From positions 8,184,001 through 8,248,000 of the forward strand of contig NZ_CP151726.1 of assembly GCF_038443385.1 (NCBI RefSeq): 64,000 nt of DNA, written 5' to 3'. Position 1 is the stretch's first letter; every line of letters starts with the position of its first letter. Below the pieces are notes generated by a model, which was not told the DNA's origin, searched no databases, and saw only the letters and a list, made by a program, of their open reading frames with translations. This document shows, piece by piece, positions 18,650-27,730 of the stretch. The translations under genes and the position numbers were made by a program. The DNA is from Stieleria varia. Its GTDB lineage: Bacteria > Planctomycetota > Planctomycetia > Pirellulales > Pirellulaceae.

Positions 18650-19297
18650 ATGTTCGTGCTTGCCTGGCATGCTGGTTTTCTGGACGTGATCGCATTGACT
18701 GATTCACCCAACGAGACCCGAGCGACCCTGCTGTTGCGACTCCGCGACGGCGGCGATAGCGACGCGTGGAATCAGTTTCTGCGTGACTACGGCCCCATGC
18801 TGTATCGCTTCGTCCGCAGCCGAGGACTGCAAGACGCCGACGCCGCGGACATTGTCCAAGACGTGATGCGTCGCGTCGGCACGGCAATCGGTCGCTTGGA
18901 ATACAACAAACAAAAAGGCGGCTTTCGCGCGTGGTTGTTCACGATCACTCGCAATCGTCTGTACACATACTTTGAACAACGCAGCCGAAACAGCGCAACA
19001 GTAAACGACACCGCGCAGTTCGAACTCCTTTCCCAGGCTGCGGACACTCAAAACGAATTGGAACAGCAGTGGGAACACGAACACATGCGTCAACTGGCGG
19101 CCGTCGCGATGTCGACCGTACGCGATGATGTCGAACCCAGTACTTGGCTCGCTTTTCAACGCACCGCGGTGGATGGTCTGTCGGCAACCGCAGTGGCTGA
19201 GGAACTGAAAATGAGCACGGGCGCAATCTACGTCGCCAAGAGCCGAGTGACCGCAAAACTACGCGCAGAAGTCGAACGGCTTCAGGAAAACGAATGA
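18650..19297 (+). CDS. ECF-like RNA polymerase sigma factor
   Basis: 215 residues from ATG 18650; GTG 18686 would give 203 residues, nearer the ECF norm, and ATG 18572 gives 241. Sigma region 2 is clear (WNQFLRDYGPMLYRFVRSRG, DAADIVQDVMRRV, FRAWLFTITRNRLYTYF) and region 4 is a helix-turn-helix (LSATAVAEELKMSTGAIYVAKSRV). Only regions 2 and 4 are present, as in ECF sigma factors. The stop is 4 bp before a kinase gene with an N-terminal zinc anti-sigma motif, so the kinase is the likely regulator. This sigma/kinase pairing is common in planctomycetes. Confidence 0.92.
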   Translation: MFVLAWHAGFLDVIALTDSPNETRATLLLRLRDGGDSDAWNQFLRDYGPMLYRFVRSRGLQDADAADIVQDVMRRVGTAIGRLEYNKQKGGFRAWLFTITRNRLYTYFEQRSRNSATVNDTAQFELLSQAADTQNELEQQWEHEHMRQLAAVAMSTVRDDVEPSTWLAFQRTAVDGLSATAVAEELKMSTGAIYVAKSRVTAKLRAEVERLQENE

Positions 19298-19301
19298 CTC
19301 C

Positions 19302-21674
19302 ATGAGCACACTAACATGCCCCACTCGCGTCGAACTGCAAGCGTTGCTCAACGGCTCGATGCCCGATTCGGAGGCCGGCCGAACAACCGATCACATTGGC
19401 ACCTGCACGACATGCCAACAAACACTCGACAGCATCGCCACGGGCGAAATACCCATCGAGTCACTCGTCACGGGAATCGACCCCGACGGTCCGCTGCAAG
19501 ATTCTGCGTACTGGAAAGCCATCGAGTCCGTCAAAGCGGAACACGTGCCGGTCAAATCGGACGCATCGTCGGTAGATATTCGAACCGATGTCACGCAAGA
19601 TTTATCCGTTGCCCCAACACCCTCGCAGTCAAGTCCCGCGAGTGCATCGTCCAAGAGCACCACGAATCTGCCCCCCGTCGCTATCGATCACCGCTTGAGC
19701 TTCTTGGCCCCCAGCGACGACCCGGCTTACATCGGACGACTCGGACACTTTGAGATCGCACGCGTCATCGGCAGCGGCGGTATGGGGATCGTGCTGGAAG
19801 GCTTCGACACACACCTGCGTCGCAACGTAGCCATCAAAGTTTTGCGTCAAGAAGTAGCGAAGAACGAAGTGGCCCGCCAGCGATTCTGTCGCGAAGGCCG
19901 TGCCGCTGCCGCGATCGCACACGAGCACGTCGTTGCGATGCACCAAGTGGTCCGTCAAGAACAAGACGAAATCGCTTACTTGGTCATGCAGTTGATCGAA
20001 GGTGAAACGCTGGAGAGCAGGCTCCGCGATGGACAACCCTTGCCTCCGGCTGAAACCGCCCGCATCGGCATGCAGATGGCCGCTGGACTTTCCGCTGCGC
20101 ACGCACGCGGGATGGTTCACCGTGACATCAAGCCCGCCAATATCTTGATCGAAGCCGAAACGAACCGAGTCAAGTTGACGGATTTCGGACTGGCCCGCGC
20201 GACCGACGATGTGAAATTGACCAAGACCGGCATGGTCGCCGGAACACCCCTGTACATGTCGCCCGAACAAGCCACCGGTGCCGCCGCCGACGAACGAAGC
20301 GACATGTTTTCGCTCGGTGCGGTGCTCTACGAAATGGCAACCGGCAAGTCACCCTTTGCAGCACCGTCGATCGTCGGCGTCATGAAACGCATCATGGATG
20401 AGACCCCGGAGCCTCCGCACAAGGTCAACCCCGCCGTGCCCCGTGTGCTTTCAGACATCACGATGGCTCTGCTGGACAAACGACCTGAACGCCGTCCTGA
20501 ATCGACCGCCCAAGTCGCCTCGGCGCTTGCCGGCGTGGTCAATCAGTTCGGTCCGATCTCGCCGCTGCAGGTGCCGGCCGTCGGAGTCGCCGATGCGAAA
20601 ACATTGAGCGGCAACCATCGCAGACTCGGCAATCCCAAAACGCTCGGCATTTGGGCCGCCGCCGCAGTCACTCTGTTGATGATCGGCGGCCTACTGGGCT
20701 ATTCACTCTCTGGTTCACTGCCTGGTGAACGCACCAGTGAACTGTCTGGACCGGCAGCGTCGACATCGCCCAAGCCCGATGGCCCCAGTTTTCCCGTCGT
20801 CGTGTTGTCGGGAAATCCCGGCACTGTTTGGTCGGTGGATTTTGCCCCCGATCGAAAACACATCGCCGCAGCCATCGGTGACGGTTCGGTACGACTGTGG
20901 AATGTGGAAAACCAAGAACTGGTCAAGAGCTTCAATGCGCATCGTGGGATCGTCTGGATGGTTCGGTACCACCCGACACGCCCGATCGTAGCCACCAGCG
21001 GCGACGATGGCTTTGTCAAACTCTGGGATCGAGAAACCTTTGAACCGATCAGTCAGTGGCGTGCCACCAACGCGGTCCGCAACATTGCCTTTTCCCCCAA
21101 CGGTGAGCGACTCGTCGCCGGTGATCGAGACGGCAAGATCACTGTCTTGGATATCGACAAAGGAGAACCGGTCGTCCAAGTCACCCAGCCGGGTTCGATC
21201 TTCGGCGTGGACTACTCCGCCGACGGAAACTTGATCGCCACCGTCGGCAGCGACAAGATCGTCCGCATCTGGGACGCAGAAAACTTGTCCGAGCGACAAA
21301 CCATGGCGGGGCATCCCGGTCCCATCTACAACGTCGCCTTTGCTCCCACCGGATCGACACTCGCGACCGTCGGCTGGGGCAAATCGGTGATCCTGTGGAA
21401 CACGGAAACCGGCACCGAAAAGCAAACCCTGACGGGCAGCGAAGGCGATGTCTGGAGCGCCGGCTTTTGCACCACCGGCGGCCATCTGGTCACCGCCAGC
21501 CAAGACTCCACGGCCAAGATCTGGGACCTGAAGTCAGGAAAAATCATCGCTACCCTGGCCGGTCACGAATCCGCCGTCCACAACGCTTCCATCGACTCCG
21601 CCAATCAACGCGTCGCCACCAGCGGACGCGACGGAACGATCCGAATCTGGGACCTCAGCTCCTTGCAGCCCTAA
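19302..21674 (+). CDS. ZAS-like Ser/Thr kinase with WD40 repeats
   Basis: 790 residues. Residues 31-38 read HIGTCTTC, matching the H-x3-C-x2-C zinc-binding anti-sigma (ZAS) motif. A Hanks-type kinase domain follows from about 147: glycine loop IGSGGMGIV, Lys179 in VAIK, catalytic HRDIKPAN (Asp275), DFG Asp294 and GTPLYMSPEQA. A membrane segment lies at about 447-470 (AAAAVTLLMIGGLLGYSL). The exported C-terminus has about seven WD40 blades (SVRLWNVE, VKLWDRE, VRIWDAE, VILWNTE, AKIWDLK, IRIWDLS), probably a sensor. The whole suggests a transmembrane receptor that senses outside, signals through phosphorylation, and binds the sigma factor encoded just upstream. Confidence 0.92.
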   Translation: MSTLTCPTRVELQALLNGSMPDSEAGRTTDHIGTCTTCQQTLDSIATGEIPIESLVTGIDPDGPLQDSAYWKAIESVKAEHVPVKSDASSVDIRTDVTQDLSVAPTPSQSSPASASSKSTTNLPPVAIDHRLSFLAPSDDPAYIGRLGHFEIARVIGSGGMGIVLEGFDTHLRRNVAIKVLRQEVAKNEVARQRFCREGRAAAAIAHEHVVAMHQVVRQEQDEIAYLVMQLIEGETLESRLRDGQPLPPAETARIGMQMAAGLSAAHARGMVHRDIKPANILIEAETNRVKLTDFGLARATDDVKLTKTGMVAGTPLYMSPEQATGAAADERSDMFSLGAVLYEMATGKSPFAAPSIVGVMKRIMDETPEPPHKVNPAVPRVLSDITMALLDKRPERRPESTAQVASALAGVVNQFGPISPLQVPAVGVADAKTLSGNHRRLGNPKTLGIWAAAAVTLLMIGGLLGYSLSGSLPGERTSELSGPAASTSPKPDGPSFPVVVLSGNPGTVWSVDFAPDRKHIAAAIGDGSVRLWNVENQELVKSFNAHRGIVWMVRYHPTRPIVATSGDDGFVKLWDRETFEPISQWRATNAVRNIAFSPNGERLVAGDRDGKITVLDIDKGEPVVQVTQPGSIFGVDYSADGNLIATVGSDKIVRIWDAENLSERQTMAGHPGPIYNVAFAPTGSTLATVGWGKSVILWNTETGTEKQTLTGSEGDVWSAGFCTTGGHLVTASQDSTAKIWDLKSGKIIATLAGHESAVHNASIDSANQRVATSGRDGTIRIWDLSSLQP

Positions 21675-21889
21675 GCACCCGCGAAGGTGATCAACACTTA
21701 CGTCCCATCGGTCCCCTCTGTCACCTTGGTCCTATTCTCGGCTCCGTGGTAGGTGCGCCCGGCCGGCTGAACCCGGCACACCAACCGAATTTGCCCCAGA
21801 TCGATGCTTATTGATCTGCTATCTTTGTGCAGACCTCCTCCCTTTCTCCGCAACCGGCTTGCGCGTACCGCTACTCTCTCCGGCAGACG

Positions 21890-24800
21890 ATGTCCGATTC
21901 CAACATCCCAGAACAGCTCGAACGCGCGCGTGTCGAGCTGCTGGATTTGACGGCTCGTAATCGCCTCATCAACACGTCGCGTTCCTCCAGTCGATCCAGT
22001 CGCCTGGAGATTGTCGATGAACTCTCCGACGATGTGTTTCACCGCCTGTGTGTCAAACGAAGGCGGATGACGTTTCTGCCCAAACCTGATCAGACCGACT
22101 CGGGCGATCCAAAACCCGAGCGAGAACCGGCAAACGACAACGAGCTGCAACAACCCGATGAGCCCAGCTTGCCGACCGGAGCCGGGGACAACCATCTGCA
22201 AACCGAACTGGACTCACAGAAACTTCAAACACGTCTCCTGAGAACCTTTTACGACGCGAGAACCTACGAACAAGAACACGGGGCAAACGTTCTCTACTTG
22301 GCGACGGGGTTCCTGAAATGGTTCGAAAGCCCATCCAGCGACAAACCTCGCTACGCACCCCTGATCTTGATCCCGGTGACGTTAGAACGCACCTCTGCTA
22401 ACGCCAAGTTTCGAGTGACGGCGACCGAGGAGGAAATCTCGACCAATCTCTCGCTCAGCGAAAAACTCCGCTTGGAGTTTGAGATCAGCCTGCCAGAGAT
22501 CCCCGAGTCGATCTCAGATTCCGATGATTTCCGACCGTCGGACTATTTCAACGCCGTGCGTCAGGCAATCGTCGACCAACCGCGTTGGGAGGTGTTGGAC
22601 AACGACATGGTGCTGTGGCTGTACTCGTTTGCAAAATTCCTGATGTACCAGGATCTCAAACCCGAATCTTGGCCGGAGAACCAACGCATCCACGCTCATC
22701 CACTGATCGAATCCCTGCTGGGTGACGGATTCGACAGCGGCCAAGTCATCTTTGACGAACACGATGATGTCGATCGCATCATCACACCAAGCGAGATGTT
22801 TCATGTGATGGACGCAGACAGCTCCCAGATGCTGGTGATCGAAGAATCCAAGTGCGGCACCAACCTCGTTGTTCAAGGTCCCCCGGGGACCGGCAAAAGC
22901 CAAACGATCACCAACATGATCGCCACCGCAGTTCAAGCCGGTAAACGCGTCCTGTTCATCGCTGAAAAAATGGCGGCGTTGGACGTCGTCAAGCGCAGGC
23001 TCACCCATGTAGGCCTGGGCGACATGTGCTTGGAACTGCACAGTCACAAGGCCAACAAACGCGAAGTCCTGAGCGATCTGCTCGTCACGCTCAACATGGC
23101 ATCGCCCCAGCAAGTCGACGTGACCACGCAAGCCGAAGAGCTGACCACGTATCGACATCGCATGAACGAGCACGCGATGTCGCTGCACACACCGATCGGC
23201 AACACCGGGCTAACCGTCTTCGACGCCGTCGGAGAACTCGTCCGCTTGGCCGCCAAAGGTGTTTCTGCCGCTTCGTTCGCCTTCGCGTACGCAGCCGCAT
23301 GGTCCAAGGGCGAAATGCGAGAGCGAAAACACTTGATACAGGACTTGGCGACTCAACTCACCCACGTGAGCGTTCCCAGCAATCATCCCTGGCGAGGTTG
23401 CGGCATCCCGTCCGTCCTGCCTGCCGACATGACACAAATCGCCCGCGATGCTGGTGATGCTCAAATGGCATTAGAGAAACTTCGCGATGCATCCGATCAC
23501 CTGGCGACACAAATACCCTGCGTCGACGACCTCTCTTTGGCAAACATCGCTCGCTTGATCGAGCTGGGTGAACTTGCCTGCCAAATGCCGCCTTGCGACC
23601 CGTCGTCCCAGATCTCCGACGCGTGGGACACCAAACATCGCCGTCAACTCGAAAAACTCGTTTTCGAAATCGGACCCGCTGCGTCCGAGTATCGCAAGCG
23701 GCTCGCCGCCAAAATCACCGACGACGCGTGGTCGACCGACTGGTCACAAACCCGTCAGCAATTGGCGACTCGTGGCCGGTCTCTATTTCGTATCTTCTAT
23801 CGAGACTATCGCCAATCATCCGCCAAGCTGGCCGAACACCTAACCGATCGGCCGCCTCGCAGTCTTGATGATAAGCTGAGTCTGCTGGACATGTTGATGC
23901 AGTGGCAGCAAGCCGATGGACAACTGCGTCAAACCGACTTGCTCACCAAAGCCATGGGCGACAAGTATCAACAGCAGGAAACCGATTGGATCTCGCTGCA
24001 ATCAATCCTGAAATGGAGAAAGACTTGCGACGCCGCCGAAATACCGGAAACATTTCTGCACCGTTGCAGCCAGCCGATCGACGCCAAAACGATTCGCCAA
24101 GGCATCGACAACATCAAGCCGCTTGTACAAACAGCGACTGCTCACATTCAATCGCTATGCAGCCGTCTGAAACTAGACATTCGATCGGCATTCGATGCCG
24201 ACACCGAACGTGGCGTTTGCATCACGACTTGGATCCAGCGGTTAAAACAATGGCAAGACCGCCCGCTGGAACTACAGAAATGGATCGCTTATTACCGTCG
24301 CTACCAAAATGCGATCGCCGCCGACTTGGGTGAAATGGCCGACCAGATCCATCGCGGTCACATCGAACAAGACGCAGTCACCGATCAATTCGAAACCGCC
24401 TATCACGAAGCCATCTTGCGTGCAGCGTATTGTGAGTTTCCGCAACTCGCCGAATTTGAGGGTACCTCGCACGAGTTTGCGTTACAGCGTTTTGTCGAGC
24501 TCGATCTGGGACGAATCAACAACGCACGTCATCAAGTCTCAGCGACGCACCATTCTCGCCTGCCCACGACCGTGAAATCACCGGGCATGAAAGTGCTGCG
24601 GCACGAGATGAAGAAAAAGATGCGGCACAAACCGCTGCGAAAAATGCTCGAACTGGCCGGCGCAGAAATCCAAGCGATCAAGCCCGTGTTCATGATGAGC
24701 CCCATGTCAGTGGCCCAATACTTGCCGCCGGGCAGCGTGGAATTTGACCTGTTGCTGATCGACGAAGCCAGCCAGGTGCGTCCCTGCGATGCCATCGGCG

Positions 24801-25972
24801 CAATCGCCCGAGCGAAACAGATCGTGGTCGTGGGCGATGATCGCCAACTGCCTCCGACGACATTCTTTGCCAAGACCAGCCACGAAATCGACGACTCCGA
24901 AGACTACCTGGAGAGCGTTGGAGATTTGGAGAGTGTCCTTGGGCTGTGCGAATCGCAAAACATGCCTCGACGCATGCTGCGTTGGCACTACCGCAGTCTG
25001 CACCAATCGCTGATCGCGGTTTCCAACAGAGAGTTTTACGCAGATCAACTCTACGTCGTGCCCAGCCCGATCGAAGAATCGGATGACCTGGGACTGAAGT
25101 TTCATTTCCTCAAAGACGGCGTCTATGACAGAGGAGGCTCCAGCACCAATGCGATCGAAGCCCAAACGGTCGCCTCGGCAGTGATGCGCCACGCACACAA
25201 ACAGCCCCATCTCTCCTTGGGCGTGGGAGCCTTTTCGGTTGCGCAGCGTGATGCGATCCTGGACGAAATCGAACGCTTGCGTCGACAGTCCCCCGAGACG
25301 GAATCGTTCTTCGCCGACGAAGGCCCTGAGCCATTCTTCGTCAAGAACTTGGAGAACATCCAAGGTGACGAACGCGATTGCGTTTTCATTTCGGTCGGTT
25401 ATGGACGCGACTCCAGCGGCAAACTATCCATGAGCTTCGGACCTCTGAACGTCGATGGCGGTGAACGACGACTCAATGTTCTGGTCACTCGCGCAAAGCA
25501 GCAATGCCACGTCTTTACATCGATCCGCTCGGACGACATCGACTTGACCAAAACGAACGCACGCGGCGTAGCGGCCTTGAAAACCTTTTTGGCATACGCG
25601 GAGAAAGGAATCTTGAACGGCGAGAGCCAACAGCAAAAGCCACCCGCATCCGAGTTCGAAAAACAAGTCGCCACCGCGCTGACCCAACATGGCTATGACG
25701 TTCACGCACAAGTCGGCATGGAAGGATTCGTGGTCGATCTGGCCATCGTAGATCCCCAACGTCCCGGTCAATACTTGATCGGAATCGAGTGTGACGGCGA
25801 GAGCTATCGAACCGCCACCTCCGCTCGTGATCGCGACAGGATTCGCCAACAGGTTCTCGAGGACCGCGGCTGGATCATCCATCGCATCTGGTCCATCGAC
25901 TGGTTCAAGAACCCCGACGAACAATTGCAACGCGTGATTGCGACCATCAGGAACCTTAGACCACCTTCGTAA
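21890..25972 (+). CDS. DUF4011-helicase-Vsr-like nuclease protein (putative phage defence)
   Basis: 1360 residues from ATG 21890 (frame open to 21827). The N-terminus fits DUF4011 (ELLDLTARNRLINTSRSS). A superfamily 1 helicase core follows: Walker A GPPGTGKSQT at about 330-339, Walker B LLLIDEASQ (Asp958-Glu959), VVVGDDRQLPPT, and the late motif NVLVTRAKQQCHVFTS. The C-terminal 110 residues are a Vsr/MTES_1575-like PD-(D/E)xK nuclease (VVDLAI Asp1283, GIECDGESY Glu1300 and Asp1302, then RDRIRQQVLEDRGWIIHRIWS). This domain order matches single-gene DUF4011-helicase-Vsr proteins reported as phage defence. Here it stands alone, with no methylase. Activity against phage is inference. Confidence 0.88.
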   Translation: MSDSNIPEQLERARVELLDLTARNRLINTSRSSSRSSRLEIVDELSDDVFHRLCVKRRRMTFLPKPDQTDSGDPKPEREPANDNELQQPDEPSLPTGAGDNHLQTELDSQKLQTRLLRTFYDARTYEQEHGANVLYLATGFLKWFESPSSDKPRYAPLILIPVTLERTSANAKFRVTATEEEISTNLSLSEKLRLEFEISLPEIPESISDSDDFRPSDYFNAVRQAIVDQPRWEVLDNDMVLWLYSFAKFLMYQDLKPESWPENQRIHAHPLIESLLGDGFDSGQVIFDEHDDVDRIITPSEMFHVMDADSSQMLVIEESKCGTNLVVQGPPGTGKSQTITNMIATAVQAGKRVLFIAEKMAALDVVKRRLTHVGLGDMCLELHSHKANKREVLSDLLVTLNMASPQQVDVTTQAEELTTYRHRMNEHAMSLHTPIGNTGLTVFDAVGELVRLAAKGVSAASFAFAYAAAWSKGEMRERKHLIQDLATQLTHVSVPSNHPWRGCGIPSVLPADMTQIARDAGDAQMALEKLRDASDHLATQIPCVDDLSLANIARLIELGELACQMPPCDPSSQISDAWDTKHRRQLEKLVFEIGPAASEYRKRLAAKITDDAWSTDWSQTRQQLATRGRSLFRIFYRDYRQSSAKLAEHLTDRPPRSLDDKLSLLDMLMQWQQADGQLRQTDLLTKAMGDKYQQQETDWISLQSILKWRKTCDAAEIPETFLHRCSQPIDAKTIRQGIDNIKPLVQTATAHIQSLCSRLKLDIRSAFDADTERGVCITTWIQRLKQWQDRPLELQKWIAYYRRYQNAIAADLGEMADQIHRGHIEQDAVTDQFETAYHEAILRAAYCEFPQLAEFEGTSHEFALQRFVELDLGRINNARHQVSATHHSRLPTTVKSPGMKVLRHEMKKKMRHKPLRKMLELAGAEIQAIKPVFMMSPMSVAQYLPPGSVEFDLLLIDEASQVRPCDAIGAIARAKQIVVVGDDRQLPPTTFFAKTSHEIDDSEDYLESVGDLESVLGLCESQNMPRRMLRWHYRSLHQSLIAVSNREFYADQLYVVPSPIEESDDLGLKFHFLKDGVYDRGGSSTNAIEAQTVASAVMRHAHKQPHLSLGVGAFSVAQRDAILDEIERLRRQSPETESFFADEGPEPFFVKNLENIQGDERDCVFISVGYGRDSSGKLSMSFGPLNVDGGERRLNVLVTRAKQQCHVFTSIRSDDIDLTKTNARGVAALKTFLAYAEKGILNGESQQQKPPASEFEKQVATALTQHGYDVHAQVGMEGFVVDLAIVDPQRPGQYLIGIECDGESYRTATSARDRDRIRQQVLEDRGWIIHRIWSIDWFKNPDEQLQRVIATIRNLRPPS

Positions 25973-26637
25973 CGAACGCCGATCTCAAGCCCCCCCATAA
26001 GCTTGTCTCACGGGTGAATGAGCTCTGGAGTTAACGGGAGTTAGCTTCTCAAAGCAGCCAAATCTGAAAGCCGCGGAGGCGGCGAAAGCGTAAAGCCTGG
26101 GACGCGAGTCCCAGGTCACGTTTCCAAACGATTCCAGACAAGCCGCGGAAGCGGCGACAGACTGCGGTCGATTTCCCAACCTATCTCTCACCACGTCGCG
26201 GCTTTTCAGGCACGGTGATCTGGCACCCCATGGGACTCACGTCCCATGCTTAGCGGGGCCGTCGCATCCACGACTATGGACTCCGAACCCCTATGAGCTT
26301 GTCTCATGGGTGAATGAGTTTTGTAGTTAGCTTTCAAAGCATCCAGATTCCCAGTCGTTTGCCGCGAAGGGCGGCAAACGACTGGGAATCTGAGGAGCCT
26401 GTCTGGGGTGCATTAACCAACAAAACGATTGCTCACGCCAAGCAAGCTGGCATGAGGCAAGTAGGACCAACGCGGAAAGAACATTTTGTTGCTTACGCAC
26501 AACAATGTGCTCTGTCCCCATTCGCTTTTCCCCAGCATTCTCGATTTGGAGGATACAAGGTGACGTCGGGCAGTCCCTTACGTACACTAAGAAGATAACT
26601 CTAGCTAAATAGCACCGCTACTCATCGAGTGAAACAG
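25973..26637. repeat. Intergenic repeat block with two related direct copies
   Basis: 665 bp without a gene. A segment at about 25990-26060 (AAGCTTGTCTCACGGGTGAA ...) recurs at about 26290-26345 (GAGCTTGTCTCATGGGTGAA ...). Between them are GGGACGCGAGTCCC and GGGACTCACGTCCC mini-palindromes and a repeated GCCGCGGA(A/G)GCGGCGA motif. The block marks the left edge of the AT-richer accessory zone. The strong hairpin at 26344-26392 is listed separately. Confidence 0.6.
26344..26392. repeat. Perfect 21-bp-stem hairpin
   Basis: CAGATTCCCAGTCGTTTGCC and one further base pair perfectly with the mirrored arm ending 26392, leaving a 7-nt loop. There is no T-run and no gene end nearby, so a simple terminator is unlikely. 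Confidence 0.85.
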
Positions 26638-27624
26638 ATGAATAAATGCATCGTCTTCCCTTTCGTATTGCTGATGGTGGTATTCGATTCCTCGAATGTT
26701 CACGGCGTTGAAGGGAGTGATCAGTTCAACCGTGGAGTCGCGGAATTAGCTTACCGGCTTGCAACGGAAAAACAAAAAGTCGTACTTCGCGAAGTGGTGA
26801 ATCTCTATGCGAATGTGGGAAGCCCTGCGTCCGCTTTGGACTCATCATCCTCGAACATTGAGATTCCAAAACTGCTCGGCGATGTGATTGCCTCTCACGA
26901 TCTTGAGTCAAAGCTGCCGCTGAGATCTGAACCTGCAAAGGGCTTGGTGACGCGTGTTTATGGTGATTCCAATGATGCAAAGACAGTCAGCAATTTCTCT
27001 CGCATTGACGTTGTTGAACCTCCAATCGCTTTGCGACGAGCATACGAAGAAACTGGGAAGCAATCAAAATCGGAGTGTGCGAGCGCCGTCGCATGGTTGC
27101 TTCGTTCAGTGAGTGACGGGCACAATCCATTCTATTTTGCTGATGAGAAGGGTGTTGTCGATTCAACAGACATTGAGACAGTGGCCGAAAAGCAAAGGCA
27201 CTGGGATTCTGCGTGCTTGATCGGCGTTCAAATCATCAGAAAGTTCTCACGTCGAGACATTTCGACAATCCAATCTGTGTTGACAAATGAAAGCCATTCA
27301 TTGCGTTTTTACCCAGGCTATTTTACGCCTCCTCGTTGGATTCGAGAGTCGGAACTGCTCCTTAGTGGCCGATACACTGCTCCGTCGATCCACGCAAAAT
27401 TGTCGGTGGGCGTCCCTGAACAGCAAATCGTGGGCAGCAAAGAACTTTATCATTTGGCCGTTGACCAGATGATCCGCGCGGCGAATCGATTCAACGTCAG
27501 TATGTCAAACCCACGGGTTCTGGATTGGAAGCGGTTGGAGAGGAAAACCGATGTGAAGGACCCTTTCGGAGACCCCCTCAGAAGCCCGTTCGGTGAGCCT
27601 GTTCAAAACCCATTTGGCGGGTGA
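26638..27624 (+). CDS. Unknown secreted protein with C-terminal PFG repeats
   Basis: 328 residues from ATG 26638 (GTG 26629 is possible). A signal peptide is visible (CIVFPFVLLMVVFDSSNVHG). The mature part is mostly helical (ELAYRLATEKQKVVLREVVN) and is not recognised. The last 20 or so residues contain three imperfect repeats, DPFGDP, SPFGEP and NPFGG. Base use is visibly more AT-rich than in the genes to the left. The stop codon lies at the very start of the 110-bp repeat at 27621, so the end of the gene may have been set by that repeat. Confidence 0.65.
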   Translation: MNKCIVFPFVLLMVVFDSSNVHGVEGSDQFNRGVAELAYRLATEKQKVVLREVVNLYANVGSPASALDSSSSNIEIPKLLGDVIASHDLESKLPLRSEPAKGLVTRVYGDSNDAKTVSNFSRIDVVEPPIALRRAYEETGKQSKSECASAVAWLLRSVSDGHNPFYFADEKGVVDSTDIETVAEKQRHWDSACLIGVQIIRKFSRRDISTIQSVLTNESHSLRFYPGYFTPPRWIRESELLLSGRYTAPSIHAKLSVGVPEQQIVGSKELYHLAVDQMIRAANRFNVSMSNPRVLDWKRLERKTDVKDPFGDPLRSPFGEPVQNPFGG

Positions 27625-27730
27625 GCTTCGCTGGGGTCAGGCCTTGCATTGGGTTTTCGACGGTGATAGATGTTACCGGCCTTTTTGATGTCGCATTTTT
27701 GGCCGAATTGAGATCGGATGGTTTCATTGG
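27621..27730 (+). repeat. 110-bp direct repeat, copy 1
   Basis: Runs from GTGAGCTTCGCTGGGGTCAG to GATGGTTTCATTGG. It matches 31057-31166 with about one difference over its length. The TGA stop of the upstream gene is inside its first four bases, and its last six bases form the outer end of the RAYT element. Confidence 0.9.
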
